A stretch of DNA of 64,000 bases, from the NCBI GenBank assembly GCA_947173495.1, contig CAMWFQ010000016.1, positions 1 through 64,000 of the forward strand, in the 5' to 3' direction. The position numbers and the translations under genes are program-made. This document shows, in pieces, positions 7,428-15,901 of this stretch. The DNA comes from an uncultured Lachnospiraceae bacterium (GTDB lineage: Bacteria; Bacillota; Clostridia; Lachnospirales; Lachnospiraceae). The first letter of the stretch is position 1. Every line of letters starts with the position of its first letter. The notes below the pieces were generated by a model. That model saw only the letters and a list, made by a program, of their open reading frames with translations, was not told the origin of the DNA and made no database searches.

Positions 7428-8936
7428 ATGAGTGCGGCAAATGGTATGGCGGGAAGTACGGCAGGAAGAGAGGCAGACGGTATCCTGAATATGACGGCTC
7501 TGGAACTGGGAGCGGCTATCAGGAATAAGGAAGTGACGGCGCAGCAGGCAGCGGAGGCTGTTTTGTCACAGATCAGGAGCAGCGAGGAGAGGTACCACTG
7601 CTATGTGACGGTAGATGAGGAGGGGGCGCTCATGCAGGCCCGGCAGATACAGGAGAAAATTGACCGGGGAGAGCTGACCCATCCCCTGGCCGGCGTTCCC
7701 GTTGCCATCAAGGATAATATGTGTACGGAGGGGCTTTTAACCACATGTTCCTCTAAAATTCTTTACAACTTTGTTCCCACTTTTTCCTCCGAAGCGGTGC
7801 TGAATCTGCAGAGGGCGGGAGCGGTGATCTTGGGTAAGACGAATATGGACGAGTTTGCCATGGGATCCACTACGGAAACCTCGGCCTTCGGGGTGACAAG
7901 AAATCCCTGGAATCCGGAGTATGTTCCGGGAGGCTCTTCCGGCGGCAGTGCGGCAGCGGTAGCGTCCCGGGAATGTTTTTATGCCCTGGGGTCCGATACC
8001 GGCGGCTCTATCCGGCAGCCCGCATCCTTCTGTGGGGTGGTGGGGCTGAAGCCTACCTACGGCAGAGTGTCCCGCTATGGTCTGGTGGCCTACGGTTCTT
8101 CCCTGGATCAGATCGGGCCCCTGTGTAAGGATGTGGCGGACTGTGCGGCTGTTATGGAGGTCATTGCTTCCTACGATCCCAAGGATTCCACGTCCGTGAA
8201 GCGGCAGGATAATGATTTCACAACGGCCCTGGTGGAGGATGTAAAGGGGATGAGGATCGGAATCCCCGGAGATTATTTTGGCGAGGGGCTGGATCCGGAG
8301 GTAAAGAAGGCAGTTCTGGAAGCGGCAGGGGTGCTTAAGGAAAGAGGCGCTGTGGTGGAGGAATTCGATTTAAGCCTTGTGGAATATGCGATTCCCGCTT
8401 ATTATACCATAGCGGCGGCTGAGGCAAGCTCTAATCTGGAGCGGTTTGACGGAATCAAGTACGGTTATCGGACGCAGGAATATGAAGGGCTTCACAACAT
8501 GTACAAAAAATCCCGTTCCGAGGGATTTGGAGCGGAGGTGAAACGCAGGATCATGCTTGGCAGCTTTGTGCTCAGCTCCGGCTATTATGACGCTTACTAT
8601 CTAAAAGCGCTGCGGGTAAAGGCGCTGATCCGGAAAGCCTTCGATGAAGCATTTGCAAAGTATGATGTGATTCTGGGACCGGTGGCGCCCACTACGGCGC
8701 CGAGGCTGGGAGAGAGCCTCTCTGATCCCATTAAGATGTATCTGGGAGATATTTATACGATTGCAGTTAATCTGGCAGGACTGCCGGGCCTTAGTATGCC
8801 CTGCGGCAGAGACGCAAAAGGACTTCCCATTGGTCTGCAGCTCATAGGAGACTGCTTCGAAGAAAAGAAGCTGATCCGAATGGCTTATACCTATGAAAAG
8901 GCGCGGGGCCCTTTTTCGAGAGAGGAGGCGAGGTAA
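7428..8936 (+). CDS. gatA: Aspartyl/glutamyl-tRNA amidotransferase subunit A (amidase)
   Basis: 502 residues. Catalytic subunit that hydrolyses glutamine and passes ammonia to GatB. The amidase-signature Ser-cisSer-Lys residues are visible: Lys in VAIKDNMCT, the Gly/Ser-rich PGGSSGGSAAAVA, and the nucleophile region GSDTGGSIRQPA. Start ATG at 7428 has AGGAGG 5 bp upstream. There is a ~20-residue extension (MSAANGMAGSTAGREADG) before the usual start of the amidase fold; it could be a false start, with the MTALELG methionine as an alternative. One base separates it from gatB. Confidence 0.97.
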   Translation: MSAANGMAGSTAGREADGILNMTALELGAAIRNKEVTAQQAAEAVLSQIRSSEERYHCYVTVDEEGALMQARQIQEKIDRGELTHPLAGVPVAIKDNMCTEGLLTTCSSKILYNFVPTFSSEAVLNLQRAGAVILGKTNMDEFAMGSTTETSAFGVTRNPWNPEYVPGGSSGGSAAAVASRECFYALGSDTGGSIRQPASFCGVVGLKPTYGRVSRYGLVAYGSSLDQIGPLCKDVADCAAVMEVIASYDPKDSTSVKRQDNDFTTALVEDVKGMRIGIPGDYFGEGLDPEVKKAVLEAAGVLKERGAVVEEFDLSLVEYAIPAYYTIAAAEASSNLERFDGIKYGYRTQEYEGLHNMYKKSRSEGFGAEVKRRIMLGSFVLSSGYYDAYYLKALRVKALIRKAFDEAFAKYDVILGPVAPTTAPRLGESLSDPIKMYLGDIYTIAVNLAGLPGLSMPCGRDAKGLPIGLQLIGDCFEEKKLIRMAYTYEKARGPFSREEAR

Positions 8937-8937
8937 T

Positions 8938-10374
8938 ATGGCGCAGACAAAGCAGTATGAAACCGTGATCGGCCTGGAGGTACATGTGGAACTGGCGACC
9001 AGGACCAAGATTTTCTGCGGATGTTCCACCGCTTTCGGAGGCGAACCCAATACCCATACATGCCCGGTCTGTACCGGAATGCCCGGCTCTCTTCCGGTGC
9101 TGAATAAGCAGGTGCTGAAGTATGCGGTGGCAGTAGGACTTGCCACAGGCTGTGAGATTACCCGCAATTGTAAATTTGACCGTAAGAATTATTTTTATCC
9201 TGATAATCCTCAGAACTATCAGATCTCCCAGCTTTATCTCCCTATCTGCAGGAATGGAAAAGTGGAGATCGAGACGGAAGACGGGAAGAAGTTTATCGGA
9301 ATCCATGAGATCCATATGGAGGAGGATGCGGGGAAGCTGATCCACGACGAGTGGGACGACTGCTCCCTGGTGGACTATAACCGTTCGGGCGTCCCTCTGA
9401 TCGAAATCGTATCGGAGCCGGATATGCGCAGCAGTCAGGAGGTGATTGCCTACCTGGAAAAGCTGCGTATGATCATTCAGTATCTGGGCGCCTCCGATTG
9501 CAAGCTTCAGGAGGGATCCATGCGGGCGGACGTGAATCTGTCTGTCCGGGAAGCAGGAACGGAGCGGTTCGGTACCCGTACGGAGATGAAGAACTTAAAT
9601 TCTTTCAAGGCCATATCCAGAGCTATTGCAGGGGAGGCGGAGCGGCAGATTGATTTGCTTGAAAGTGGAGAAAAGGTGATCCAGGAGACAAGGCGATGGG
9701 ATGATAACAAAGGGGAATCCTACGCTATGAGGAGCAAAGAGGATGCACAGGATTACCGCTACTTTCCTGATCCTGATCTGGTACCTGTGGTGGTGGATGA
9801 AGCATTTCTGGAGGAAATCCGGGCGCAGCAGCCGGAATTCCGGGAAGAAAAAATGATCCGATATAAACAGGAGTTTGAACTTCCCGATTATGATATTGAT
9901 ATTATCACCGCAAGCAAGCGTATGGCGGATCTGTTTGAAGCTACGGTGGCTCTTGGGAGCCATCCCAAAAAGGTATCCAACTGGCTGATGGGAGAAACTC
10001 TGCGGCTTCTGAAGGAAAAAAACATGGATCCGGAGGACATCCGCTTTTCCCCGGAAAATCTTTCCAGGCTTATTGCCCTTACAGACGCAAAGGCCGTCAA
10101 CAATTCCGTGGCAAAGGAAGTGTTCGAGGTGATGTTTGAAAGGGATGTGGATCCGGAAGCCTACGTGGAAGAAAAGGGCCTTAAAACGGTAAACGATGAA
10201 GGGGCACTCAGAAAAACAGTGGAGGAGATCATTGCCGCCAACCCCCAGTCGGTTGCAGACTATCGAAGCGGCAAGCAGAAAGCCATGGGATTTCTGGTGG
10301 GACAGACCATGAAGGCCATGAAAGGAAAAGCAGATCCCGGGATGGTGAATCAGCTTTTAAAAGAACTTCTGTAA
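8938..10374 (+). CDS. gatB: Aspartyl/glutamyl-tRNA amidotransferase subunit B
   Basis: 478 residues, full length. It binds the misacylated tRNA and does the ATP-dependent activation and amidation. Motifs include YETVIGLEVHVEL, the zinc-site region CGCSTAFGGEPNTHTCPVC, and the C-terminal YqeY-like tail (GFLVGQTMKAMKGKADP, then LLKELL). Start ATG 8938 is preceded by AGAGGAGGCGAGG. Last gene of gatCAB; 59 bp precede the serine dehydratase genes. Confidence 0.97.
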   Translation: MAQTKQYETVIGLEVHVELATRTKIFCGCSTAFGGEPNTHTCPVCTGMPGSLPVLNKQVLKYAVAVGLATGCEITRNCKFDRKNYFYPDNPQNYQISQLYLPICRNGKVEIETEDGKKFIGIHEIHMEEDAGKLIHDEWDDCSLVDYNRSGVPLIEIVSEPDMRSSQEVIAYLEKLRMIIQYLGASDCKLQEGSMRADVNLSVREAGTERFGTRTEMKNLNSFKAISRAIAGEAERQIDLLESGEKVIQETRRWDDNKGESYAMRSKEDAQDYRYFPDPDLVPVVVDEAFLEEIRAQQPEFREEKMIRYKQEFELPDYDIDIITASKRMADLFEATVALGSHPKKVSNWLMGETLRLLKEKNMDPEDIRFSPENLSRLIALTDAKAVNNSVAKEVFEVMFERDVDPEAYVEEKGLKTVNDEGALRKTVEEIIAANPQSVADYRSGKQKAMGFLVGQTMKAMKGKADPGMVNQLLKELL

Positions 10375-10433
10375 CAGGAAACTGAAACAGTATTTCCGGA
10401 TATATGCATCAACCGGAACAGGAGATTAGAAAT

Positions 10434-11102
10434 ATGGCATTTATCAGTGTATTTGATGTGATCGGACCGAATATGATCGGCCCTTCCAGTTCCCATACGG
10501 CAGGCGCCTGTGCCATCGCATATCTGGCACAGAAAATGAAAAGCGGGAGCCTGAAAAGGGTGGAATTTACGCTCTACGGATCTTTTGCCAAAACAGGCCA
10601 TGGGCACGGAACGGACCGGGCGCTTCTGGGAGGAATCATGGGATTTGATACGGATGATCCACGGATCCGCGATTCCTTTCAGATCGCAAAGGAGCAGGGA
10701 ATCGAGTTTTCTTTTACGTCGGATGAAAAGGAGACGGAGATCTACCCAAATACCGTGGATATCAGGATGGTCAGCGATAACGGCAGAGAGATGAATGTAA
10801 GAGGAGAATCTCTGGGCGGTGGAAAAATCAGGATAGTCAGAATCAATCATGTGGAAGTGGACTTTACAGGAGAATACAACGCCGTGATCATCATTCAGCA
10901 GGACAGGCCCGGGGTGGCTGCCCATATAACAAGATGTCTGGGCGAGCGGCATGTGAATATTGCCTTTATGAGAATTTTCAGGGAGTCCAAGGGAGAAAAG
11001 GCGTATACGATTGTGGAGTCGGATGAGAAGCTTCCGGCGGATATTACAGAGCAGCTGATGGAGAATCCTCACGTCCAGGATGTGATGATCATACAGAATT
11101 GA
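10434..11102 (+). CDS. sdaAB: L-serine dehydratase, beta subunit
   Basis: 222 residues. Two-subunit iron-sulfur L-serine deaminase, converting serine to pyruvate and ammonia. The N-terminal SDH_beta domain has VFDVIGPNMIGPSSSHTAGA and GSFAKTGHGHGTDRALLGG. The C-terminal ~75 residues form an ACT domain (YNAVIIIQQDRPGVAAHITR), which in this family senses serine. Start ATG 10434 follows CAGGAGATTAGAAAT. The alpha subunit follows after 14 bp. Confidence 0.95.
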   Translation: MAFISVFDVIGPNMIGPSSSHTAGACAIAYLAQKMKSGSLKRVEFTLYGSFAKTGHGHGTDRALLGGIMGFDTDDPRIRDSFQIAKEQGIEFSFTSDEKETEIYPNTVDIRMVSDNGREMNVRGESLGGGKIRIVRINHVEVDFTGEYNAVIIIQQDRPGVAAHITRCLGERHVNIAFMRIFRESKGEKAYTIVESDEKLPADITEQLMENPHVQDVMIIQN

Positions 11103-11116
11103 TCTGGGGGAAGAGA

Positions 11117-11989
11117 ATGACAGATTTTAAAAATGCAGGAGAACTGCTGAATTTATGTAATAAAAAGAATTTGCGGATCTCGGATGTGATGAAGCAGCGA
11201 GAATGTGATCTGGGAGAAACCACCATGGAGGAAATCCACAGCCGGATGAAAAAGACGCTGGAGATCATGAAGCAGTCCGCTCATGAGCCTCTGGAAACTG
11301 CCGTGAAATCCATGGGCGGTCTGATCGGAGGAGAGGCACAGAAGCTGGGAGACCACAGAAAGCAGAAGGAGCACATCTGTGGGGATGTGCTGAGCCGGGG
11401 AATCTCCTATGCCATGGCAGTGCTTGAGGTAAGCGCCTCCATGGGCGTGATCGTGGCGGCGCCAACGGCAGGATCCGCAGGGATTGTGCCCGGTCTGCTT
11501 TTGTCCCTGCAGCAGCAGTATCAGCTCACCGATGAACAGGTGCTGGACGCACTTTTCAATGCGGGAGCCATTGGTTATCTGGCCATGCGCAACGCTACAG
11601 TAGCCGGCGCAGTAGGGGGATGTCAGGCCGAGGTGGGGGTGGCCTCTGCAATGGCCGCATCTGCGGCTGTGGAGCTGATGGGAGGCGGGCCGTCCCAGAG
11701 TCTGGACGCGGCATCTACTGTGCTGGTCAACATGTTGGGACTGGTGTGCGATCCGGTAGGAGGACTGGTGGAGTATCCCTGCCAGAACCGGAATGCATCA
11801 GGGGTGGCCAATGCCCTTGTAGCCGCGGAGATCGCGCTTTCCGGCATCCGGCAGATGATTCCCTTTGACGAAATGCTGGATACCATGTATCAGGTAGGAA
11901 AAAGAATGCCCTATGAGCTTCGAGAAACTGCTCTGGGAGGATGTGCCGCCACACCTTCCGGCTGCGCGGCCTGCGGCATTCACAGATAA
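11117..11989 (+). CDS. sdaAA: L-serine dehydratase, iron-sulfur alpha subunit
   Basis: 290 residues. Partner of the preceding beta subunit. It carries the SDH_alpha fold with conserved GAIGYLAMRNATVAGAVGGC, LVCDPVGGLVEYPCQNRNAS, and a C-terminal GGCAATPSGCAACGI; cysteines in these stretches are the candidate ligands of the oxygen-sensitive 4Fe-4S cluster. Start ATG 11117 has GGGGGAAGAG upstream. It is followed by a gap with the palindromic intergenic element described at 12007-12176. Confidence 0.95.
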   Translation: MTDFKNAGELLNLCNKKNLRISDVMKQRECDLGETTMEEIHSRMKKTLEIMKQSAHEPLETAVKSMGGLIGGEAQKLGDHRKQKEHICGDVLSRGISYAMAVLEVSASMGVIVAAPTAGSAGIVPGLLLSLQQQYQLTDEQVLDALFNAGAIGYLAMRNATVAGAVGGCQAEVGVASAMAASAAVELMGGGPSQSLDAASTVLVNMLGLVCDPVGGLVEYPCQNRNASGVANALVAAEIALSGIRQMIPFDEMLDTMYQVGKRMPYELRETALGGCAATPSGCAACGIHR

Positions 11990-12006
11990 AAACAGGCGGC
12001 GTGGCT

Positions 12007-12073
12007 GTTTGTGCCGGAGCGCTGCCTGCCACAAACTTGAAATGCGCAAAAAGCAGCGCAGAAATGGAGTAAA
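12007..12073 (+). repeat. CAAGTTTGTG-type intergenic element, partial copy
   Basis: Contains the inverted pair GTTTGTG (12007-12013) and CACAAAC (12030-12036), then a second small stem TGCGC/GCGCA and the ending GCAGCGCAGAAATGGAGTAAA. The ending is repeated almost exactly at 12137-12170. Confidence 0.75.
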
Positions 12074-12176
12074 GAGTGAAAGATTTTTCAAATCTTTCCT
12101 CTACAAGTTTGTGTCTGCGCTGCATCCATAAACTTGAAATGCGCAAAAAGCTGCGCAGAAATGGAGTAAAATATGA
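12071..12176 (+). repeat. CAAGTTTGTG-type intergenic element, full copy upstream of the isochorismatase gene
   Basis: About 90% identical to 22013-22119. Three stems in order: GAAAGATTT/AAATCTTTC (12078-12086 with 12090-12098), CAAGTTTGTG/CATAAACTTG (12104-12113 with 12127-12136), and TGCGC/GCGCA. The element ends at the RBS and start codon of the next gene, as does the copy at 22 kb. Confidence 0.85.
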
Positions 12177-12709
12177 AATATTTGATCGTAGTGGACATGC
12201 AGAACGACTTCATCACAGGAAGTCTGGGAACAGAGGAAGCGCAGAAGATTGTAGCGAGGGTGGAAGATAAGATCCGGAACTATGAGGGAAGCGTCATTTT
12301 CACAAAGGATACTCATTCAGGTGATTATTTAAATACTCAGGAGGGCAGAAAACTTCCGGTGGAGCATTGCCTGAAGGGAAAAGAAGGGTGGCAGCTGGAG
12401 AAGAGGCTTGAAGCCCTGGCGGAGAAGGAAGGATGTAAGGTTTATCAAAAACCCACCTTTGGATGCGTGGAACTGGGGGAAGATCTGAGGCGTGAGAACA
12501 GGGAAAATCCTGTGGAGGAGATAGAATTGTGCGGTCTGTGTACAGACATTTGTGTGATCTCCAATGCGTTATTGCTGAAGGCTTTTCTGCCGGAGGTCCC
12601 GGTTTGTGTGGATGCAGCCTGCTGTGCCGGTGTGACGCCGGAAAGTCACAGGAATGCGCTGGAAGCAATGAAAATGTGTCAGATTTTTATAAAAAATGAC
12701 TTGCCATAG
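12173..12709 (+). CDS. Isochorismatase-family cysteine hydrolase (nicotinamidase-like)
   Basis: 178 residues. The catalytic triad of the family is visible: Asp in VVDMQNDF, a Lys in the VYQKPTFG stretch, and the nucleophile Cys in ELCGLCTDICVISNA. Possible metal-binding residues are in TKDTHSGDY and PVEHC. Nicotinamidase (NAD salvage, nicotinamide to nicotinate) is the best guess, but other amides are possible. Start ATG 12173 is preceded by AATGGAGTAAAAT at the edge of the intergenic repeat. The promoter of the next operon lies inside its last codons. Confidence 0.88.
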   Translation: MKYLIVVDMQNDFITGSLGTEEAQKIVARVEDKIRNYEGSVIFTKDTHSGDYLNTQEGRKLPVEHCLKGKEGWQLEKRLEALAEKEGCKVYQKPTFGCVELGEDLRRENRENPVEEIELCGLCTDICVISNALLLKAFLPEVPVCVDAACCAGVTPESHRNALEAMKMCQIFIKNDLP

Positions 12710-12729
12710 AAAGGAGTCTGTGATACAAT
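12701..12729 (+). promoter_or_regulatory. Promoter of the ACT-hom-apgM-lysC cluster
   Basis: TTGCCA (12701-12706), 17 bp spacer, TACAAT (12724-12729). It overlaps the end of the isochorismatase gene. Downstream, at about 12746-12775, is an inverted repeat (CAAATGT ... ACATTTG around TTGTACAA) that could be an operator or leader stem. Confidence 0.65.
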
Positions 12730-12857
12730 ATCCCTCGTTGGCGAACAAATGTCCATTGTACAAGAACATTTGGACGCATTCTTTTTGGCGGTCTGAGGTG
12801 CTGAAAGGTTGCGCTTTTGCTCAAATTTGAGCGTTATTGGAGGTATGGGAGATCATC

Positions 12858-13295
12858 ATGGGCGCGAGATATTTTGTTGTGAAGGAGCAGGCGGTTCCGG
12901 AGGTGCTTTTGAAAGTAGTGGAGGCTAAAAAGCTCCTTGATATGGGTAAAGTGCACACAGTGAATGATGCGGCGGACCAGGTGGGAATCAGCCGCAGCTC
13001 CTTTTATAAATACAGGGATGATATTTTTCAGTTTCATGATCATTCCCAGGGAGTCACCATTACGCTGACATTTCAGATGGAGGATGAACCGGGGCTTTTG
13101 TCGGATGTACTGAAGATCGTGGCGGAATTTGGAGCGAATATCCTGACCATTCACCAGAGCATTCCCATTAACGGAGTTGCTTCCTTAAGCCTGAGCGTTC
13201 AGGTACTTCCTACAACAGGAAATGTCTCGGAGATGCTTGGAACCCTGGAAAAGCACCGGGGAGTCAGAAACGTGAAGATACTGGCCAAAGAGTAA
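12858..13295 (+). CDS. pheB: ACT-domain regulatory protein, PheB-like (UPF0735)
   Basis: 145 residues. An N-terminal helical segment (VNDAADQVGISRSSFYKYRD) resembles a helix-turn-helix, followed by a C-terminal ACT domain (VTITLTFQMEDEPGLLSDVL), which binds amino acids. This matches the PheB group, small proteins next to homoserine dehydrogenase or chorismate-pathway genes. Start ATG 12858 with GGGAG upstream is preferred over an in-frame TTG at 12837. First gene of the aspartate-family cluster, so it may sense a product such as threonine; that is inference. Confidence 0.85.
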   Translation: MGARYFVVKEQAVPEVLLKVVEAKKLLDMGKVHTVNDAADQVGISRSSFYKYRDDIFQFHDHSQGVTITLTFQMEDEPGLLSDVLKIVAEFGANILTIHQSIPINGVASLSLSVQVLPTTGNVSEMLGTLEKHRGVRNVKILAKE

Positions 13296-13332
13296 AGGGT
13301 AAGTGGAAAACTAAAATTTTCAATTGGGTGTG

Positions 13333-13376
13333 CATAGTCTCAGCAGAGCTGAGCCATAGTCTCAGCAGGGCTGAGC
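13333..13376 (+). repeat. Two tandem 22 bp hairpin repeats upstream of hom
   Basis: CATAGTCTCAGCAGRGCTGAGC occurs twice head to tail (13333-13354 and 13355-13376), differing at one base. Each unit folds as CTCAGC-AGR-GCTGAG. The following bases AGCAGCACAGAAATGGAG match the end of the CAAGTTTGTG element. Confidence 0.85.
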
Positions 13377-13405
13377 TATTGAAGCAGCACAGAAATGGAG
13401 AAAAA

Positions 13406-14623
13406 ATGATTCAGGTAGCGGTGCTGGGGTATGGCACAGTAGGCAGCGGTGTTGTAGAGGTAATAGAAAGGAACAGGCAGGAGATTACCAGAAAGTCCGG
13501 AGAGGAGATTCATGTTAAATATATCCTGGATTTAAGGGACTTTCCCGGAGACCCTTATGAGAACAAAGTGGTTCACGATGTGGAGCAGATTCTGAACGAT
13601 CCACAGATACAGATCGTATGTGAGACCATGGGAGGGCTGAAGCCTGCCTATGATTTTACGAAAAGAGCGCTTCTTTCCGGCAAAAGTGTCTGTACTTCCA
13701 ATAAGGAGCTGGTGGCGGCTCATGGATCTGAGCTGATGCGGATCGCCGGTGAAAACAAATGTAATTATTTATTTGAGGCAAGCGTGGGGGGAGGAATCCC
13801 CATTATCCGTCCTATGAAGGAGTCCCTGACGGCAGAAAAGATAGAGGCAGTTACAGGGATCCTGAACGGAACCACAAACTATATTCTCTCCAAGATGGAA
13901 AAGGAAGGGGCTGCGTTTGAAGATGTGTTAAGGCAGGCTCAGGAGAAAGGATATGCGGAGAAAAATCCCCAGGCGGATGTGGAAGGGCATGACGCCTGCC
14001 GCAAAATCGCGATTCTTTCTTCCCTGATGTGTGGGAAATATGTAAATTATCAGGATATTTATACAGAAGGAATTACAGGGATTACGGCGGAGGACTTCGT
14101 ATACGCTCATGCCTGTGGAAAGACCATTAAGCTGTTGGCCTTGAGCAGAACTTTCCAAAGAGAAGGGCGGGAGGAAGGCTTATATGCCATGGTGGCCCCC
14201 TTTATGATCAGCAGATCAAATCCGTTATTTATGGTAGACGATGTATTTAACGCCATTTGTGTTCATAGTGATAGGATGGGAGAATCCATGTATTATGGAA
14301 AAGGGGCAGGCAAGCTTCCTACCGCCAGCGCTGTGGTGTCCGATGTGGCGGACTGCGCAAGGCATGCCGGGAAGGCGCTTATGAGTTCCTGGGATTCTCA
14401 GGAAGCTTCACTTGCAGACATTGATCAGATCAGCCGCCGGTTTTTTGTGCGCGTATCTGAGGATAAAGAGAGCCGTGCGCTTCAGACGTTTGAGAGTGTC
14501 AGTGTGATCGAGGCGGATGTGGCAGGAGAATTTGCGTTCATAACAGACAGCATGACAGAAGAGGATTTTCGGAAAAAGGCTGATGAGGTGGGAATTATCA
14601 GCCGGATCAGAGTAGAGGAATAA
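13406..14623 (+). CDS. hom: Homoserine dehydrogenase
   Basis: 405 residues. NAD(P)-dependent reduction of aspartate semialdehyde to homoserine. The Rossmann motif is VAVLGYGTVGSGVVEV; the catalytic domain has GILNGTTNYILSKME and NPQADVEGHDACRKIAILS. The C-terminal ~60 residues look like a shortened ACT domain (FAFITDSMTEEDF), so the protein is about 25 residues shorter than the B. subtilis type. Start ATG 13406 has GGAG 5-6 bp upstream; an ORF extension upstream runs through the hairpin repeats and is rejected. apgM follows after 31 bp. Confidence 0.96.
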   Translation: MIQVAVLGYGTVGSGVVEVIERNRQEITRKSGEEIHVKYILDLRDFPGDPYENKVVHDVEQILNDPQIQIVCETMGGLKPAYDFTKRALLSGKSVCTSNKELVAAHGSELMRIAGENKCNYLFEASVGGGIPIIRPMKESLTAEKIEAVTGILNGTTNYILSKMEKEGAAFEDVLRQAQEKGYAEKNPQADVEGHDACRKIAILSSLMCGKYVNYQDIYTEGITGITAEDFVYAHACGKTIKLLALSRTFQREGREEGLYAMVAPFMISRSNPLFMVDDVFNAICVHSDRMGESMYYGKGAGKLPTASAVVSDVADCARHAGKALMSSWDSQEASLADIDQISRRFFVRVSEDKESRALQTFESVSVIEADVAGEFAFITDSMTEEDFRKKADEVGIISRIRVEE

Positions 14624-14654
14624 GCCGGAAGAAAGTCGGGCAGGAGAGAAACAG

Positions 14655-15863
14655 ATGTCAGATAGAAAATATATCATTGTTCTGGGAGACGGTATGGCGG
14701 ATGAACCCATTGAAGCGCTGGGAGGGAAAACGCCTCTTGCATATGCAGATACGCCGGCCATGGACCGGCTGAGTAAAAAGGGAGAGATCGGGCTGGTGCA
14801 TACGATTCCCGATGGAATGAAGCCCGGGTCGGATACCGCCAATCTTGCTGTTCTCGGCTATGATCCCAGGATCTATTATTCGGGACGTTCTCCTCTGGAG
14901 GCTCTGAGCATCGGGGTTCCCATGAAAGACACAGACGTAGCGCTGCGGTGCAATATTGTAACCCTGTCGGAGGACGATGTCCCGTTTGAAAAGAGGGTTA
15001 TTATTGATCACAGCTCTGGGGAAATCAGCACAGAGGAGAGTACGGTGCTGCTGGAGGCGGTAAAGCGTCAGCTGGAGAATGAAACCTATCGGTTCTATGC
15101 GGGAACCAGCTACCGGCATTGTCTGATCTGGAGTCAGGGAGAGGTGAAAGAGCTTTCCCAGCCCCATGATGTGCTGGGGCAAGTGATAGAGCCGTATCTC
15201 CCTGAAGATAAAAATCTTCTTTATATGATGAAGAAAAGCTATGAGATTCTGGTAAATCATCCCGTTAACAGGGAGCGGAAGAAAAAAGGATTAAACCCGG
15301 CTAATTGTTGCTGGTTCTGGGGCGCGGGAAAGAAACCGTCTCTTTCTTCCTTTGAAGAGAAGTATCATCTGAAAGGCATGATGGTATCGGCAGTGGATCT
15401 TCTCAAAGGAATCGCGGCAGGAACAGGGATGAGCACAGCCCGGGTGGAAGGGGCGAACGGCGGCCTTGACACGAATTATGAGGGCAAGACTGCGGCGGCT
15501 CTGCATGCCCTGCAGGAGGGGTATGATTTTGTATATATCCATGTGGAAGCGCCGGATGAAATGGGGCACCAGGGCAGTGTGGAAAAGAAAGTAAAAGCCA
15601 TTGAATATCTGGATAAGAGGGTAATAGGGCCACTGACAGAAGCTCTGGATAAACAGAAAATGAATTACCGGCTTTTGGTAATGCCGGATCATCCTACTCC
15701 CATCAGGGTGAGAACCCATACGGCGGAGAGTGTGCCTTATCTTTTGTATGACAGTGCGCATCCACAGAACGAGAATCATCATTATAATGAAAAAGAAGCC
15801 GGAGAAAGCGGAAATTTCATTTCGCAGGGGCATACAATAATAGATAGGCTTTTAAACAGATAA
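14655..15863 (+). CDS. apgM: Cofactor-independent phosphoglycerate mutase of the archaeal type (ApgM); possible homoserine kinase
   Basis: 402 residues, alkaline-phosphatase superfamily. Metal-site motifs: IIVLGDGMADEP near the N-terminus, the probable catalytic serine in MKPGSDTANLAVLGYDP, and C-terminal EAPDEMGHQGSVEKKVKAIE and MPDHPTPIRVRTH. Known relatives interconvert 2- and 3-phosphoglycerate; in Bacteroidetes and some other groups a related protein replaces the GHMP homoserine kinase. Its place between hom and lysC, with no thrB seen, makes that second role plausible. Start ATG 14655 has AGGAGAGAAACAG upstream. Confidence 0.88.
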   Translation: MSDRKYIIVLGDGMADEPIEALGGKTPLAYADTPAMDRLSKKGEIGLVHTIPDGMKPGSDTANLAVLGYDPRIYYSGRSPLEALSIGVPMKDTDVALRCNIVTLSEDDVPFEKRVIIDHSSGEISTEESTVLLEAVKRQLENETYRFYAGTSYRHCLIWSQGEVKELSQPHDVLGQVIEPYLPEDKNLLYMMKKSYEILVNHPVNRERKKKGLNPANCCWFWGAGKKPSLSSFEEKYHLKGMMVSAVDLLKGIAAGTGMSTARVEGANGGLDTNYEGKTAAALHALQEGYDFVYIHVEAPDEMGHQGSVEKKVKAIEYLDKRVIGPLTEALDKQKMNYRLLVMPDHPTPIRVRTHTAESVPYLLYDSAHPQNENHHYNEKEAGESGNFISQGHTIIDRLLNR

Positions 15864-15901
15864 TATGGAGATCAGGCAGCTTTTATGAGGAGACAGGTAG
15901 A

